NCBI GenBank assembly: GCA_963743595.1
Contig: CAVURW010000226.1
Location: 1 to 13,916 of the forward strand
Direction: 5' to 3'
Source of the DNA: CAVURW01 sp963743595
Lineage (GTDB): Bacteria > Verrucomicrobiota > Verrucomicrobiia > Methylacidiphilales > UBA1321
Length of the DNA: 13,916 bases
Position 1 is the first letter of the stretch; every line of letters starts with the position of its first letter. Below are positions 6,384-13,916 of the stretch, piece after piece. Under the pieces are notes generated by a model. The model saw nothing but the letters and a program-made list of their open reading frames with translations. It did no database searches and was not told where the DNA came from. Made by a program: the position numbers and the translations under genes.

Positions 6384-7475
6384 ATGACTGGAGGATCCTA
6401 TCTCATCATGGGGATTCCCGGCCCCAGTCTCGATTCAGCCACGGCCCAGATCATCCGGCAGGTTCAACCCTCCGGATTCATTCTTTTCGGGCGAAACATC
6501 AAGCAACCCGAACAACTTCGGCAGCTCACCGACGATCTACGCTCGGAACTCCGCCATGTCCCGATCATCACGATCGATCAAGAAGGCGGACGTGTCTCCC
6601 GCTTGAAGGAGTGTGGCTCCGAACCGCCCAGCGCCAAGCAACTCAGGCTGCACCGCGCGATTGATCGCATTCAAGAGCACGGCACGCTCACCGGCCAACT
6701 GCTTCGCGCCTTCGGGTTCAACCTGAATCTCTGTCCCGTTCTGGATGTCTCCGTGAACGGCGATCTTGAAAACTCTCTTAAAAATCGCACCTGGGGCGAG
6801 TCTGCTCAGGAGGTCATCACGCACGCGCTGGCGTTCACCAAAGCGATGCGCGAGACCGGCATTCTAGCCTGTGGAAAACACTTCCCCGGCTACTCCCACG
6901 CCGCTGTGGACCCGCACCATGAACTACCCGTCGTAAACCGTCATCGGCACGACATGGAGAAGTTCGAGTGGCCACCCTTCCGGGCGCTCCTCCCGATCCT
7001 CGACACCATGATGATCGGCCACGCAAATTACCCGCACCTGGACGATTCCGGTTTGCCGTCGTCCCTCTCACCGAAAATCATCACCGAGCTCCTTCGCAAA
7101 GAATTCTCCTACGAAGGCACCGTTATGAGCGACGACCTAGACATGGGGGCCATCGTGGGGCGATTTGGCTTGGAGGACGCCGTTACCCGAGCAGTTCTGG
7201 CCGGTAACGATTTGCTCCTGCTGTGCCATCGACTCGAGCTCATCCCTGCGGCGGCTCAAGCTTTGGAATCGATTCCGAAAGCGCGCGCCAACGAGGTCGC
7301 TGTTCGAGTGGAGAAACTTCGCTCGGCTCTTGCGGCACCGGCACCTTTTTCGAAAGAAATCCATGCGGAACTCGATTTAAGTGTTTACCATCTGCGTGAG
7401 GCCGTTCTCGGTGCCGAGGAAGCGAAGCAACGCTCCATCGATGACGGAAAACGCTCCCCAGTTGAGACCTACTAG
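6384..7475 (+). CDS. nagZ: beta-N-acetylhexosaminidase NagZ-like, glycoside hydrolase family 3
   Basis: NagZ removes N-acetylglucosamine from 1,6-anhydro-muropeptides during peptidoglycan recycling. This 363-residue protein has the GH3 signatures: IDQEGGRVSRL (64-74), GKHFPGY (164-170) followed by D176-P-H178 (the Asp-His general acid/base dyad of NagZ), MIGHANYP (210-217), and MSDDLDMGAI (248-257), which holds the nucleophile Asp of the D250-D251 pair. There is no signal peptide, in line with cytoplasmic NagZ. The first ATG at 6384 lacks a Shine-Dalgarno; an in-frame ATG at 6408 has GGAGG too far upstream, so the first is kept. It lies 16 bases after rpmB and is probably co-transcribed. Confidence 0.93.
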   Translation: MTGGSYLIMGIPGPSLDSATAQIIRQVQPSGFILFGRNIKQPEQLRQLTDDLRSELRHVPIITIDQEGGRVSRLKECGSEPPSAKQLRLHRAIDRIQEHGTLTGQLLRAFGFNLNLCPVLDVSVNGDLENSLKNRTWGESAQEVITHALAFTKAMRETGILACGKHFPGYSHAAVDPHHELPVVNRHRHDMEKFEWPPFRALLPILDTMMIGHANYPHLDDSGLPSSLSPKIITELLRKEFSYEGTVMSDDLDMGAIVGRFGLEDAVTRAVLAGNDLLLLCHRLELIPAAAQALESIPKARANEVAVRVEKLRSALAAPAPFSKEIHAELDLSVYHLREAVLGAEEAKQRSIDDGKRSPVETY

Positions 7476-7481
7476 CCCCTT

Positions 7482-8309
7482 ATGAGTACTTATCGGACAT
7501 TTGCCAAACTCCTCGCCGCTACTTTCCTAGTGGCTCTCGCTCTGATCGGGTCCAGTTGCAGTTCCAGCAAGCCGAAAACTCCTGCGGGCCCTGCGCCGTT
7601 ACGTGCGGTGCAAGTTTCGAAGGCAGAGCTGGAATACGCGTCGTCCCGCCTCTCCGCTCCGATTAACGTGCACTATTACGGACACGGCTTCATTTACATC
7701 ACAAATTCGGTCGGCGTCCGGGCTGCAATCGATCCTTTTGGCCCGGCCACGGTCCATTATCCTTTTCCACAGCACATCGACGCCGATTTCGTCCTGATCA
7801 GTCACGAGTCCGAGGACCACGACAACACCAACCCCATCTTCGGGAACCCGCCGATTTTCCGTTCTGTAGCCGCAGAAGGGTTAAACCGTGCGAACGGAAT
7901 TCCGTTTCTGGGCGTCCATTTACAGAATCTCAATGACACCGTAGGAAACACCGCTTTTGTGTTTAGTTTTGACGAAGTCACCTTCGCCTACCTCGGTGCG
8001 GCCGTTGCACCGTTGAGCTCGATCGAGAAATCAAAGATCGGCCATGTCGACGTCGTTTTCCTTCCCGTGGGCGGACTAACGATTACCCCTAAGGAACTCG
8101 ATCAAATGGTCCTGGACGTGGGAGCGCAGGTCGTTATCCCCATCGACTACAAAACCCAATACACGGGCGACCTGGGCCTGCGTGAACTTGCCGAGTACAC
8201 TGCCGCGACGAAGTTTCCTGTCGTCCATCTGGGCGGCCCGGAAATCATCATCAGCTCGGGCACGCTCCCGGGTAAACCTGTTATTTACTGCCTGACGCCA
8301 AAGCCTTAA
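7482..8309 (+). CDS. predicted lipoprotein with a degenerate UlaG-like metallo-beta-lactamase fold
   Basis: The 275-residue protein begins with a lipoprotein-type signal: basic start, hydrophobic core (8-22) and Cys26 in an IGSSC context. After a Pro/Ala linker the body follows UlaG-like MBL proteins (HYYGHGFIYI, AAIDPFGP, FVLISHESEDHDN, VVFLPVGG, VVIPIDYKT). Metal ligands are mostly missing. The HxHxDH motif is H108-E-S110-E-D112-H113, the GHxGD site is Y170-L-G-A173, and the late PMHY-type His is Asp222. Loss of these positions suggests a non-catalytic or altered-metal protein held in a membrane. It sits six bases after nagZ and 16 before purD in the operon, which does not reveal its task. 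MBL relationship is inferred from motif order; the fold could not be tested. Confidence 0.7.
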   Translation: MSTYRTFAKLLAATFLVALALIGSSCSSSKPKTPAGPAPLRAVQVSKAELEYASSRLSAPINVHYYGHGFIYITNSVGVRAAIDPFGPATVHYPFPQHIDADFVLISHESEDHDNTNPIFGNPPIFRSVAAEGLNRANGIPFLGVHLQNLNDTVGNTAFVFSFDEVTFAYLGAAVAPLSSIEKSKIGHVDVVFLPVGGLTITPKELDQMVLDVGAQVVIPIDYKTQYTGDLGLRELAEYTAATKFPVVHLGGPEIIISSGTLPGKPVIYCLTPKP

Positions 8310-8325
8310 AGGTTCTAGAAACATT

Positions 8326-9594
8326 ATGAAAATTCTCATTGTCGGTTCCGGTGGTCGGGAGCACGCCATCGCGTGGCGTCTTCGGCAGGATGACCCGCTG
8401 GTTGAGCTTTTTATCGCGCCGGGAAATGCTGGTACCGCGCAGATTGGGAACAACGTGCCCATTTCTGCTACGGACATCCCGGGCCTTCTCAAATGGGCAC
8501 AAAACACTCGCCCACATCTCACCGTTGTCGGACCGGAAGGCGCGCTTTGCATGGGAATCGTGGATGCGTTTGAATCGAACGGCCTGCCGACTTTTGGCCC
8601 CAATACCGTCGCTGCGCGCTTGGAAGGCAGCAAGCTTTTTACTAAGCAACTCCTGCTTAAGCATAACCTCCCCACTTCGGACGGCAAAGGCTTCTCGGAA
8701 CCCGCCGACGCTTACGCCTACAGCCAGACGCGCCCGTATCCGCAGGTGATCAAGGCAGATGGACTGGCGTTCGGCAAAGGGGTAATCATCGCCAATACAC
8801 CGCTCGAAGCAGTGCAGGCGATTCATAAAATTACCGAAGAGCGGGCGTTCGGAAATGCGGGCAGTGCCGTCGTCATCGAAGACTTCCTCTACGGACGCGA
8901 GATGTCGCTGCACGTCCTCAGTGACGGGACGAACTTCCAACTTCTGCCCATCGCTCAAGATCACAAACGGCTGCGTGACCTCGATACTGGCCCCAATACA
9001 GGAGGCATGGGTGCGTATGCCCCGTTACCTTCCGCTCATCAGGGCGTCGTGCATCAATTGGCCGAAGAGATCGTGAAGCCCTCATTGGCAGCGTTCCGTG
9101 CGGAAAACATCGATTTTCGGGGCATTCTCTTTATCGGCATCATCTGGACTGCCAAAGGCCCGCAAATCCTCGAGTACAATGTGCGCGGCGGCGATCCGGA
9201 AACGCAGGTCATTCTGCCTCTAATTGCCACGCCGTTAATTGATTTGCTTCAAGCGGTTCGAAATCGGGATCTCGGAAACGTTCCGCTCCAGATTCATTCG
9301 GATAGACACGTCGTGAGCGTGATTCTGGCTGCTGAGGGTTATCCTGAAAAACCGGTGCTTGGAAAACCGATCGAAGGGCTCAATCACATCGTTAAGGACA
9401 CGGTCGTCTTTCATTCCGGGACTCGCTTGGAAAACAACGAGATCGTGACGAACGGGGGTCGAGTGCTGAGCGTCACCGGTTGGGCGGATAACATCGCGCA
9501 TGCTCGCGAGCTGGCCTACCAACGCGCCGCGCTCATCCGCTTCCCAGGCCGCCAGCTACGCCATGATATCGCCGCGCGCACCACGCTAGAGTAG
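8326..9594 (+). CDS. purD: phosphoribosylamine-glycine ligase (GAR synthetase)
   Basis: PurD joins phosphoribosylamine and glycine using ATP, the second step of de novo purine synthesis. The 422-residue length is normal. The start MKILIVGSGGREHAIAWRL is the family N-terminus. Further signatures are VGPEGALCMGIVDAF, FGPNTVAARLEGSK, the ATP-grasp part ADGLAFGKGVIIAN, VVIEDFLYGREMSLHVLSDG, PIAQDHKRLRDLDTGPNTGG and the metal-binding YNVRGGDPETQ. All are intact, so it should be active. It ends the tight part of the operon. Confidence 0.97.
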   Translation: MKILIVGSGGREHAIAWRLRQDDPLVELFIAPGNAGTAQIGNNVPISATDIPGLLKWAQNTRPHLTVVGPEGALCMGIVDAFESNGLPTFGPNTVAARLEGSKLFTKQLLLKHNLPTSDGKGFSEPADAYAYSQTRPYPQVIKADGLAFGKGVIIANTPLEAVQAIHKITEERAFGNAGSAVVIEDFLYGREMSLHVLSDGTNFQLLPIAQDHKRLRDLDTGPNTGGMGAYAPLPSAHQGVVHQLAEEIVKPSLAAFRAENIDFRGILFIGIIWTAKGPQILEYNVRGGDPETQVILPLIATPLIDLLQAVRNRDLGNVPLQIHSDRHVVSVILAAEGYPEKPVLGKPIEGLNHIVKDTVVFHSGTRLENNEIVTNGGRVLSVTGWADNIAHARELAYQRAALIRFPGRQLRHDIAARTTLE

Positions 9595-9654
9595 TCTCCA
9601 ACTTTAAGCTTTGCTTTCCTTCCGCTTGGCCTCAGCTTCACGGGGAGTTTGGCT

Positions 9655-11442
9655 ATGTGTCCCCTTCGTTTATGGATCGTGACGTGCAGTGTTCTGGTGT
9701 CGTGGGGGTGGTTTCTCTCCCTATTCCATGGGCTTTACGGATTTTCCTATATTCCCGTAGTGGCAGCCTTGGTCTATTTTGAGTTCAAAATAGCAAGTGG
9801 GAAGAATTTTGAAAAAATCATTGGTAGGAGTTTATCTCGACTTTTTACCATTAGAATGTTTTTGACCGGCGTCTTCACACTCTCAACGATTCTTTTGTTA
9901 TTTAAAGGATTGTTGAATGGACCCAGCCACGACGATGGATTGTGTTATCGCATCCCGATGGCGATGCAGTGGATTATGCATCAAGGGTGGATTTGGGCCC
10001 CTTGGCAAGACATGCGAATCAACATGGGAGGGACAACTTCTGCTTGGTTAAGCGTCCCCTTATTGATTTGGTTTAAATCAGATCGAACTGTTTTTCTATC
10101 AAACTGGGTCTGCCAATTGTTCTTTCCTGGATTGATATTCTCATTTTGGCGAGGGATGGGAGTTTCAGGGAGAATATGTTGGTACCTCATGTGGTTACTC
10201 CCATCTGCATTTTGTTTTATGTTGCAGGCTGCGAACACAAGTAATGACACATTAGGGACTTTCTTTGTTCTTGCGGCATTTTATTATGCACTCAAAGCAC
10301 GTAGAAATCCGTGCTGGGAATCTGTTGCTCTATCCATTTTGAGTATCGGTCTGGCCACGAACGTCAAATTAAATTTTGCCGTCCTCGGCTTCCCATGGCT
10401 CTTTGCGATCTTTCCTCAACTGCGGGTCTTATTAGGTCGTCCACTTTTCAGTATCGGCCTCGTTGCCCTGGCAATCAGCTCGTCGTTTTTTCCAGAATCG
10501 ATCATCTGTTGGTACCATGGGGCTGGTTTTACAGGACTCGGCTTCAACAAAAGTGTCGTGGCTCCCCCCTTTCCATTTAGCATCGTAGGGAATACCTTCA
10601 TGATTATTCTGCAAAACATTTGGCCGCCCCTCATTATGGGAATGACGTTCGGCTCGAATCTGTCGTCGGCCATTTCAAATTCGAATCTCGGTTACATAAT
10701 GGATCGATATTTCATGTCGGGTTGGAATATTCATTATCAAATCGTTCCTGTGGAGCAAGCTGGACTAGGTCTTCCAGTTATCATCGGACTCATCGTTTTA
10801 TGGATGTACACAAAACGGACAAACGCCATCCAGACGCCCGGCTTCAATAATTTAGTGCTGGGAGGCATCGGATGTGGATTACTTCATTTCATGATGTTCA
10901 GTAATTCAGATCAAGAAGCACGTTTAATATGTCCATACTATGTACTGCTACTTCCTGCGCTATTTCTGAGACGAGTCTTAAAGACCAAGTTATTTCGTTT
11001 TGCGGATCGAGCCTGCACCGTTTCATCGTTGATCTCCGCTATCCTTTGTCTGACAATCTCAGAAGGGTCGATTGCATTTACTGGGCTAAACGATCGCGCC
11101 AATGAAGACGATTCCGCTTCGGCCTTGCTAGCACAGCTTGTCCCAGCCAAGGAGGGCGTGATAGGTATGATACGGGTTTGGTGCGATCGAGAGGCCTGGG
11201 CCTGGCGGCCCTACGGAAGTCGCGTTGTCATCGAGTTTTCGACACAGGCGTCAGCAGCAGAAATGGAATCGTATGGAGTTCACTATGTCGTTATTTTCCA
11301 AGACCAACTCGACATTGACAAAGTCGACTATGCCAAGTGGTTAAAAGATCATCAGGCCACGGAGGTCTGTAAATCGGACAATACCGGAGGAAAGCTCTGG
11401 TATTGCGTTAGAATCGCGGATCCTCATTCGGCAGGGAAATGA
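9655..11442 (+). CDS. multi-pass membrane glycosyltransferase, GT-C fold-like
   Basis: About a dozen hydrophobic segments run from the N-terminus to near residue 470, followed by a soluble domain of about 120 residues. A periplasmic loop after the second or third segment holds SHDDGLCYRIPMAMQWI (91-107). The D93-D94 pair there is typical of GT-C enzymes, which use polyprenyl-phosphate sugars (ArnT/PMT-like group). QEARLICPYYVLLLPAL is the usual late motif with a conserved Arg. The ATG at 9655 is preferred because GGGGAG (9643-9648 region) lies about seven bases ahead; an in-frame TTG at 9649 would add two residues. It opens the glycan cluster; the family 2 enzyme downstream may make its lipid-linked donor. 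Acceptor and sugar are unknown. Confidence 0.7.
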   Translation: MCPLRLWIVTCSVLVSWGWFLSLFHGLYGFSYIPVVAALVYFEFKIASGKNFEKIIGRSLSRLFTIRMFLTGVFTLSTILLLFKGLLNGPSHDDGLCYRIPMAMQWIMHQGWIWAPWQDMRINMGGTTSAWLSVPLLIWFKSDRTVFLSNWVCQLFFPGLIFSFWRGMGVSGRICWYLMWLLPSAFCFMLQAANTSNDTLGTFFVLAAFYYALKARRNPCWESVALSILSIGLATNVKLNFAVLGFPWLFAIFPQLRVLLGRPLFSIGLVALAISSSFFPESIICWYHGAGFTGLGFNKSVVAPPFPFSIVGNTFMIILQNIWPPLIMGMTFGSNLSSAISNSNLGYIMDRYFMSGWNIHYQIVPVEQAGLGLPVIIGLIVLWMYTKRTNAIQTPGFNNLVLGGIGCGLLHFMMFSNSDQEARLICPYYVLLLPALFLRRVLKTKLFRFADRACTVSSLISAILCLTISEGSIAFTGLNDRANEDDSASALLAQLVPAKEGVIGMIRVWCDREAWAWRPYGSRVVIEFSTQASAAEMESYGVHYVVIFQDQLDIDKVDYAKWLKDHQATEVCKSDNTGGKLWYCVRIADPHSAGK

Positions 11443-11505
11443 GCCCTCAATTCTTGTCTTGCGTTCAAAAGAGGTCAGCGCAGCATTAGTTGACCCGTGC
11501 CAGTT

Positions 11506-12438
11506 ATGTCGAAGGAAACCCGCTCACTCTGTATCCTGGTGCCTTGCCACAATGAGGCCTTAGCGGTGGAGGGTGTCGTCCGGGAATTTAGAGCCGCTTT
11601 TCCAGAGGCGAAGATTCTCGTTATCGATAACGCCAGCTCAGATGGCACTGCGGAGATCGCAGAGCGGGCTGGAGCGTGGGTCATTAAGGAACCCCGGAAA
11701 GGAAAGGCAATGGCTGTTCTGACGGGCTTGCAATCGATCGAAACCGACGCCGTGATCATGGTGGACGGCGATGGAAGTTACCCGGCCGAGGGTGCCAAGG
11801 TGCTTTTCGACGCTTACCTGGAACATCCCATCGACCTCCTCACCGGAATTCGACAGGTTCAGCATGGGAAGGAAGCGTTTCGGCCCATGCACCAGTTCGG
11901 AACGAGACTTTTTGCTCTCTGTGCCTACATGGTTTTCGGATATCTGCCTGGCGATGTTTTTTCGGGGTTGCGTTTGTTCTCAAAACGATTTTACAAGAAT
12001 GTACCCATCCTCTCCGCGGGATTTGAGTTGGAGATGGAGCTCACCATTCAGGCTGTCGATAAGGGTTTTAGCGTGGGTGAACGAAATGTTCCTTTTCGAG
12101 AGCGAGCGGAAGGATCGAGATCCAAGTTAAAAACATTTCGAGATGGATCCCGGATCCTTCGATCTTTGCTGCTCTTATTCCGGGATTATAAGCCACTACT
12201 CTTTTTTGGAGTCATCTCTGGAATCTTCTTAATACTAGGTCTGGCTGCCGGTACACCGCCCGTTCTTGAATATTATGAGACACGTCTGGTGGGCCGATTT
12301 CCCTTGGCGATATTAGCAGCGGCTCTTGTCAATATTTCCATATTCACGTTTCTAACGGGTTTAGTTTCTCAAGCAAGCCTGCGCTACCACCGAGAAGCGT
12401 TTCAAATACGGTTACGTAATTTTAAGATGACAGACTAG
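11506..12438 (+). CDS. family 2 glycosyltransferase, polyprenyl-phosphate sugar synthase-like
   Basis: The 310-residue protein resembles dolichol-phosphate mannose/glucose synthases. The GT-A domain shows LVPCHNE (11-17), IDNASSDGT (40-48), RKGKAMA (64-70) and the metal/nucleotide motif D87-G-D89. A region FELEMELTIQAVDKGFSVGE and then GSRSKLKTFRDGSRIL are characteristic of this subfamily. Two hydrophobic segments at the C-terminus (around FGVISGIFLILGLAAG and FPLAILAAALVNISIFTF) anchor it. Its expected product is a sugar-phospho-polyprenol, which the upstream GT-C-like enzyme could use. An in-frame GTG at 11497 is an alternative start; the ATG is preferred and neither has a good ribosome site. 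Confidence 0.85.
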   Translation: MSKETRSLCILVPCHNEALAVEGVVREFRAAFPEAKILVIDNASSDGTAEIAERAGAWVIKEPRKGKAMAVLTGLQSIETDAVIMVDGDGSYPAEGAKVLFDAYLEHPIDLLTGIRQVQHGKEAFRPMHQFGTRLFALCAYMVFGYLPGDVFSGLRLFSKRFYKNVPILSAGFELEMELTIQAVDKGFSVGERNVPFRERAEGSRSKLKTFRDGSRILRSLLLLFRDYKPLLFFGVISGIFLILGLAAGTPPVLEYYETRLVGRFPLAILAAALVNISIFTFLTGLVSQASLRYHREAFQIRLRNFKMTD

Positions 12439-12447
12439 ACCAGCAAT

Positions 12448-13419
12448 ATGATTCATATTCTGACTCAATATTGCTGGCCGGATTGTGCCCCAACGGGGAC
12501 GTTAGCTGAGGGCGTGGCGATGCGTCTCCAGGAAAGTGGGCGGAAAGTGGCGCTTATTTGTGGGTCGGGTCACTACAGAAAAGGGGAGCGGCCTCAACCG
12601 AACATTCCGATTATTCGATTAGAAACGAAGAGCGGAAAACGCGGAAGTGCACTGTCAACACTACAAGAATATAGATGGGTTTATAATGCTTTTCAGGGAT
12701 ATATTCAGGAGAAAGTCAGTGAAGGTGATATCGTTATCTGCACAAGCGCTCCTCCACAGACTATTTATTTGGCTTCAACTATTCTGAAGAAGAAGGCCGT
12801 TCCTATTTACTGGCTCCAGGACTTCTACCCTTGTTTATTACGAGGATTTATTAAATATCCGATTTTTGTTCAAAACATCCTAAAATACATTTGGTCTCGA
12901 GAATTAAACCGTTGGCGTCATGTCGTCAAATGTTCTAGTAATCTCGATTATGTCGGTGAAAACACCTCCGTCATTCGAAATTGGCATACAGTCGATTTAG
13001 GCGAACCCCGCCCTTACAAGCCCAAGACAGCCTACTACTTCGGTAACCTCGGTTACGGGCATTCGCTGGATCTATTTGTAAAGAAATGCGAGGAACTAAA
13101 AGGGCAAGGCTTTACTGTCTGCCTGATCGGAGACGGTCCTAAGGCCTCAAAACTGCCTCCGTGGATCGAACGAAAAAAGGCAGAAAGCGAAGAGCATTTG
13201 ATCCGCTTACTCTGGGAGGCGGAAAATCATTTGGTGGCCGCTGATCCCGAAGTGACCGGAGCCGTTTTCCCGTCGAAATACTGGAACAGTCGCGCAACGG
13301 GGCGAACAATTGTGACCTCGGGATTCGCTGGTCCAATGCTTCGGGAGCTTGACGAGGTTCAGGCATTAACACACTTGCCCACGCCAGAACCGTGGGTCAA
13401 CCTGATACAGACATTATGA
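12448..13419 (+). CDS. glycosyltransferase, GT4 / WbuB-like
   Basis: The 323-residue soluble protein looks like a GT-B glycosyltransferase. The N-terminal half has ILTQYCWPDCAPTGTLAEG (4-22) and a VVALICG-type strand followed by HYRKG. The second half starts at YYFGNLGYGHSLDLF with CLIGDGPKASKLP, and ends with FPSKYWNSRATGRTIVTSGF, in place of the usual vPSKxxxYxAxGkP sequence. It is shorter than typical WbuB proteins (about 400) and the N-terminal lobe seems compact. Its stop overlaps the next ATG (ATGA), so both are translated together. The sugar is not predictable. Confidence 0.75.
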   Translation: MIHILTQYCWPDCAPTGTLAEGVAMRLQESGRKVALICGSGHYRKGERPQPNIPIIRLETKSGKRGSALSTLQEYRWVYNAFQGYIQEKVSEGDIVICTSAPPQTIYLASTILKKKAVPIYWLQDFYPCLLRGFIKYPIFVQNILKYIWSRELNRWRHVVKCSSNLDYVGENTSVIRNWHTVDLGEPRPYKPKTAYYFGNLGYGHSLDLFVKKCEELKGQGFTVCLIGDGPKASKLPPWIERKKAESEEHLIRLLWEAENHLVAADPEVTGAVFPSKYWNSRATGRTIVTSGFAGPMLRELDEVQALTHLPTPEPWVNLIQTL

Positions 13420-13916
13420 GATTATACCGCTATGGCTTGGTCGGTGTGGGGCTACTCTTCGCCATTCCCGTTTTATCTGGGATAGCGATCGGCGCCTCGA
13501 GAATTATTCTGCGGCACGCGCGTTGGCGCGCCCATCTTCGAGCGTTCAATTTCGATGGAGTCATCGACGGTGGGGCAAATATCGGCGAGTTTGCGCAGGC
13601 TGTACGAGTTGCGCTTCCCAAGGCGCATCTCATCTGCGTCGAACCTCACGCGGGCTGTGCTGCCGATCTTCGTAAACAGAGGTTTGAAGTCGTCGAAGCA
13701 GCGCTCTGGAATCAAAAAGGGAAGTTAAAGCTGTTCCAACCGGGTGCCACTACCAGCTGCACCGTAATGGAGGTATCTGGGACCGAAAAATATGTGGAAG
13801 TGGACGCAGTCCGGCTGGATGAGCTGCCGATTCGTGGAAACCGGCTCCTCGTAAAGTTAGATTTACAAGGTGCGGAGCCGGTTGCCCTCGAAGCTCTAGG
13901 CGATCTCGAGCGCCGT
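13416..13916 (+). CDS. FkbM family methyltransferase (partial, runs off the window)
   Basis: The frame starting at the ATG that overlaps the preceding stop is open for 167 codons to the window end. An N-terminal hydrophobic segment (7-32) may anchor the protein. The SAM-binding motif VIDGGANIGEF (49-59), the acidic-loop CVEPHAG (74-80) and VKLDLQGAE (146-154, usually iKiDvqGaE) identify the FkbM family, which O-methylates sugars and other polysaccharide parts. The C-terminus is missing. Its position after three glycosyltransferases suggests methylation of the glycan they build. Confidence 0.88.
   Translation, partial: MRLYRYGLVGVGLLFAIPVLSGIAIGASRIILRHARWRAHLRAFNFDGVIDGGANIGEFAQAVRVALPKAHLICVEPHAGCAADLRKQRFEVVEAALWNQKGKLKLFQPGATTSCTVMEVSGTEKYVEVDAVRLDELPIRGNRLLVKLDLQGAEPVALEALGDLERR

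Noticed and set aside
5839..6385. Long minus-strand frames across rpsR and rpmB.
   Set aside because: They are antisense to two clear ribosomal protein genes.
8281..8964. Minus-strand 227-codon frame overlapping purD.
   Set aside because: It is antisense to purD and has no recognisable motif.
1..13916. CRISPR arrays, tRNA or rRNA genes, insertion sequences.
   Set aside because: No regular repeat-spacer pattern, cloverleaf-like element, transposase or flanking inverted repeats were seen.

Overview
The window reads as chromosomal DNA of a Gram-negative-type bacterium, most likely from the Verrucomicrobiota or a related PVC lineage. This is inferred from three things: a Zn-ligand-poor TraR/DksA protein fused into an rpsR-rpmB operon, a plsY-gpsA pair beside it, and few recognisable Shine-Dalgarno sequences. 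The placement comes from gene content and style only; no marker comparison was possible.

Left part (1-5227). A Ser/Thr-kinase-fold protein on the plus strand (193-1044) has several catalytic residues replaced. It converges on lexA (minus strand, 1068-1688), the SOS repressor, whose start codon is preceded by a perfect 12-base palindrome. Next come a poorly coding stretch and what looks like a frameshifted small gene (about 1941-2416). A metallo-beta-lactamase-fold hydrolase with a full ligand set follows on the minus strand (2454-3389). The abutting phospholipid genes plsY and gpsA, also on the minus strand, make glycerol-3-phosphate and its first acylation product. A 123-base divergent promoter region separates plsY from the next operon.

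Central operon (5228-9594, plus strand). TraR/DksA-like regulator, rpsR (S18), rpmB (L28), nagZ (peptidoglycan recycling), a lipoprotein with a degenerate metallo-beta-lactamase fold, and purD (purine synthesis) are tightly spaced. The first promoter sits so close to the first ATG that the mRNA should have almost no leader.

Right part (9655-13916, plus strand). This is a cell-surface glycan cluster. It holds a multi-pass GT-C-like glycosyltransferase, a DPM-synthase-like family 2 glycosyltransferase with two C-terminal membrane segments, a GT4-like glycosyltransferase, and an FkbM-type methyltransferase cut by the window end. A plausible scheme is that the family 2 enzyme charges a polyprenyl phosphate with sugar, the GT-C enzyme uses that lipid-linked sugar on the far side of the membrane, and the other two extend and methylate the glycan.

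I did not find a clear new multi-gene system. The most unusual items are two apparent pseudoenzymes (the kinase and the lipoprotein), the compact GpsA, the cysteine-poor DksA homologue with its near-leaderless promoter, and the frameshifted gene.
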